A stretch of DNA of 6,409 nt from Streptomyces sp. (GTDB taxonomy: Bacteria > Actinomycetota > Actinomycetes > Streptomycetales > Streptomycetaceae), in contig DOWQ01000642.1 in NCBI GenBank assembly GCA_003519485.1, positions 1 to 6,409 of the forward strand. The letters are read 5' to 3'. Position 1 is the first letter of the stretch. Every line of letters begins with the position of its first letter. The position numbers and the translations under genes are program-made. The notes under the pieces are model-generated. The model did not search any database and was not told the origin of the DNA. It saw only the letters and a list, made by a program, of their open reading frames with translations. Positions 5,897-6,409 of this stretch are shown in pieces.

Positions 5897-5902
5897 TAGC
5901 CT
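5897..5902 (+). promoter_or_regulatory. Candidate -10 for a leaderless VIT-family transcript
   Basis: TAGCCT fits TAnnnT and ends 6 bases before the ATG at 5909, so transcription would begin at or next to the A of the start codon. No Shine-Dalgarno sequence lies upstream of that ATG, consistent with a leaderless mRNA, which is common in actinobacteria. The -35 is not clear: TTGCTA (5870-5875) is present but the spacer is 21 bases. Confidence 0.35.
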
Positions 5903-5908
5903 CGAACC

Positions 5909-6409
5909 ATGACCACCGAAACGCCCACGAGCCCCGAGCTGCTGACCACCACCGCGCACAAGCTGAACTGGCTTCGCGCGGGCGTGCTCGGCGCCAACGA
6001 CGGCATCGTGTCGGTCGCCGCGGTGATGGTCGGCGTCGCCGGCGCCACCACGGACAACGGGACGCTCATCCTCGCCGGCGCTGCGGCCGTCGCGGGTGGC
6101 GCGATCTCCATGGCGCTGGGCGAGTACGTCTCGGTGTCGTCGTCGTCCGACGCGCAACGCGCCATCATCGCCAAGGAGCACCACGAGCTCCACACCGATC
6201 CGGACGGCGAACTCGAGGAGTTGGCCTCGATCTACCGCGCCAAGGGCCTCAGCCACGCCACCGCCATGGCGGTGGCCGAGGAACTGACGGCGATCAATGC
6301 GCTGGACGCGCACCTGGACGCCGAACACCACCTCAGCGAGGACGAGGTCGTGAGTCCCTGGCATGCCGCGTTCGCGTCGTTCTTCGCCTTCCTCGTCGGC
6401 GCGATGCTC
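5909..6409 (+). CDS. VIT1/CCC1-family iron/manganese transporter, N-terminal part (partial)
   Basis: From the ATG at 5909 the frame is open for 167 codons to the window edge, so the C-terminus is missing. Residues 17-35 (HKLNWLRAGVLGANDGIVS) and 66-81 (ISMALGEYVSVSSSSD) are strong hallmarks of the VIT1/CCC1 family, which moves Fe2+ or Mn2+ across membranes. Two membrane helices are predicted at about 33-47 and 53-72. Then comes a long acidic, helical cytoplasmic domain (about 82-148) with EHHELHTDPDGELEELASIYRAKGLS, the usual metal-binding domain rich in Glu and His. A third helix begins near 151 (WHAAFASFFAFLVGAML). Asp31, Met68 and Glu72 fall in segments that line the metal path in the family. 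In bacteria this family is thought to protect against metal excess, usually by export; direction here is inferred. Start choice rests on the family pattern, because no ribosome binding site is visible. Confidence 0.9.
   Translation, partial: MTTETPTSPELLTTTAHKLNWLRAGVLGANDGIVSVAAVMVGVAGATTDNGTLILAGAAAVAGGAISMALGEYVSVSSSSDAQRAIIAKEHHELHTDPDGELEELASIYRAKGLSHATAMAVAEELTAINALDAHLDAEHHLSEDEVVSPWHAAFASFFAFLVGAML

Noticed and set aside
4589..5899. 436-codon plus-strand frame opposite the MFS gene
   Set aside because: It is a charged low-complexity shadow of a clear twelve-helix transporter and begins inside the terminator stem.
5882..6364. 160-codon minus-strand frame opposite the VIT-family gene
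   Set aside because: The plus-strand frame carries unmistakable VIT1/CCC1 motifs; the minus-strand frame has none.

Overview
The window is high-GC, actinobacterial DNA that most resembles a Streptomycetaceae chromosome. It carries a gene recognisable as nsdA, next to an ammonium transporter gene (amtB) and a PII gene (glnK). From memory, the familiar streptomycete order is nsdA, amtB, glnK, glnD, ffh. The left two thirds follow that order. The right third does not, because no glnD follows glnK here.

Layout. Positions 1-317 hold the start of a minus-strand gene with a cysteine-rich N-terminus like the actinobacterial bifunctional DNA primase/polymerase proteins; it runs off the left edge. A 455-base non-coding, divergent promoter region (318-772) contains short operator-like repeats and a leader hairpin. 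Next come nsdA (773-2260) and a GC-rich hairpin that may terminate it. A GlnR-type box and promoter (about 2395-2455) precede amtB (2516-3808, TTG start), which overlaps glnK (3805-4143) by ATGA. A second, complete PII gene follows (4237-4575), preceded by its own hairpin and strong Shine-Dalgarno sequence. A 17-bp bidirectional terminator (4581-4619) separates this operon from a minus-strand major facilitator gene (4616-5800). A 108-base divergent region follows, and then a plus-strand VIT1/CCC1-family iron/manganese transporter gene (from 5909) that runs off the right edge.

How the genes fit together. AmtB conducts ammonia/ammonium, and the PII trimers read 2-oxoglutarate, ATP and ADP and can plug AmtB through their T-loops. 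The GlnR-like site suggests induction under nitrogen limitation. The two PII proteins are about 59% identical by my manual count of an ungapped alignment, with identical residues 34-51, including Tyr51 (the modification site), so both look able to act on the same partners. NsdA is a pleiotropic negative regulator of differentiation and antibiotic production. The MFS and VIT-family genes have no obvious link to nitrogen and may mark a synteny break where glnD would be expected.

The most notable points are the tandem second PII gene, the missing glnD, the hairpin before the second PII gene, and the compact MFS/VIT divergent region with possible iron-box and palindromic operators. I see no mobile element, CRISPR array, tRNA or rRNA. 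I found no clearly new system; the duplicated PII arrangement is the nearest to something unusual.
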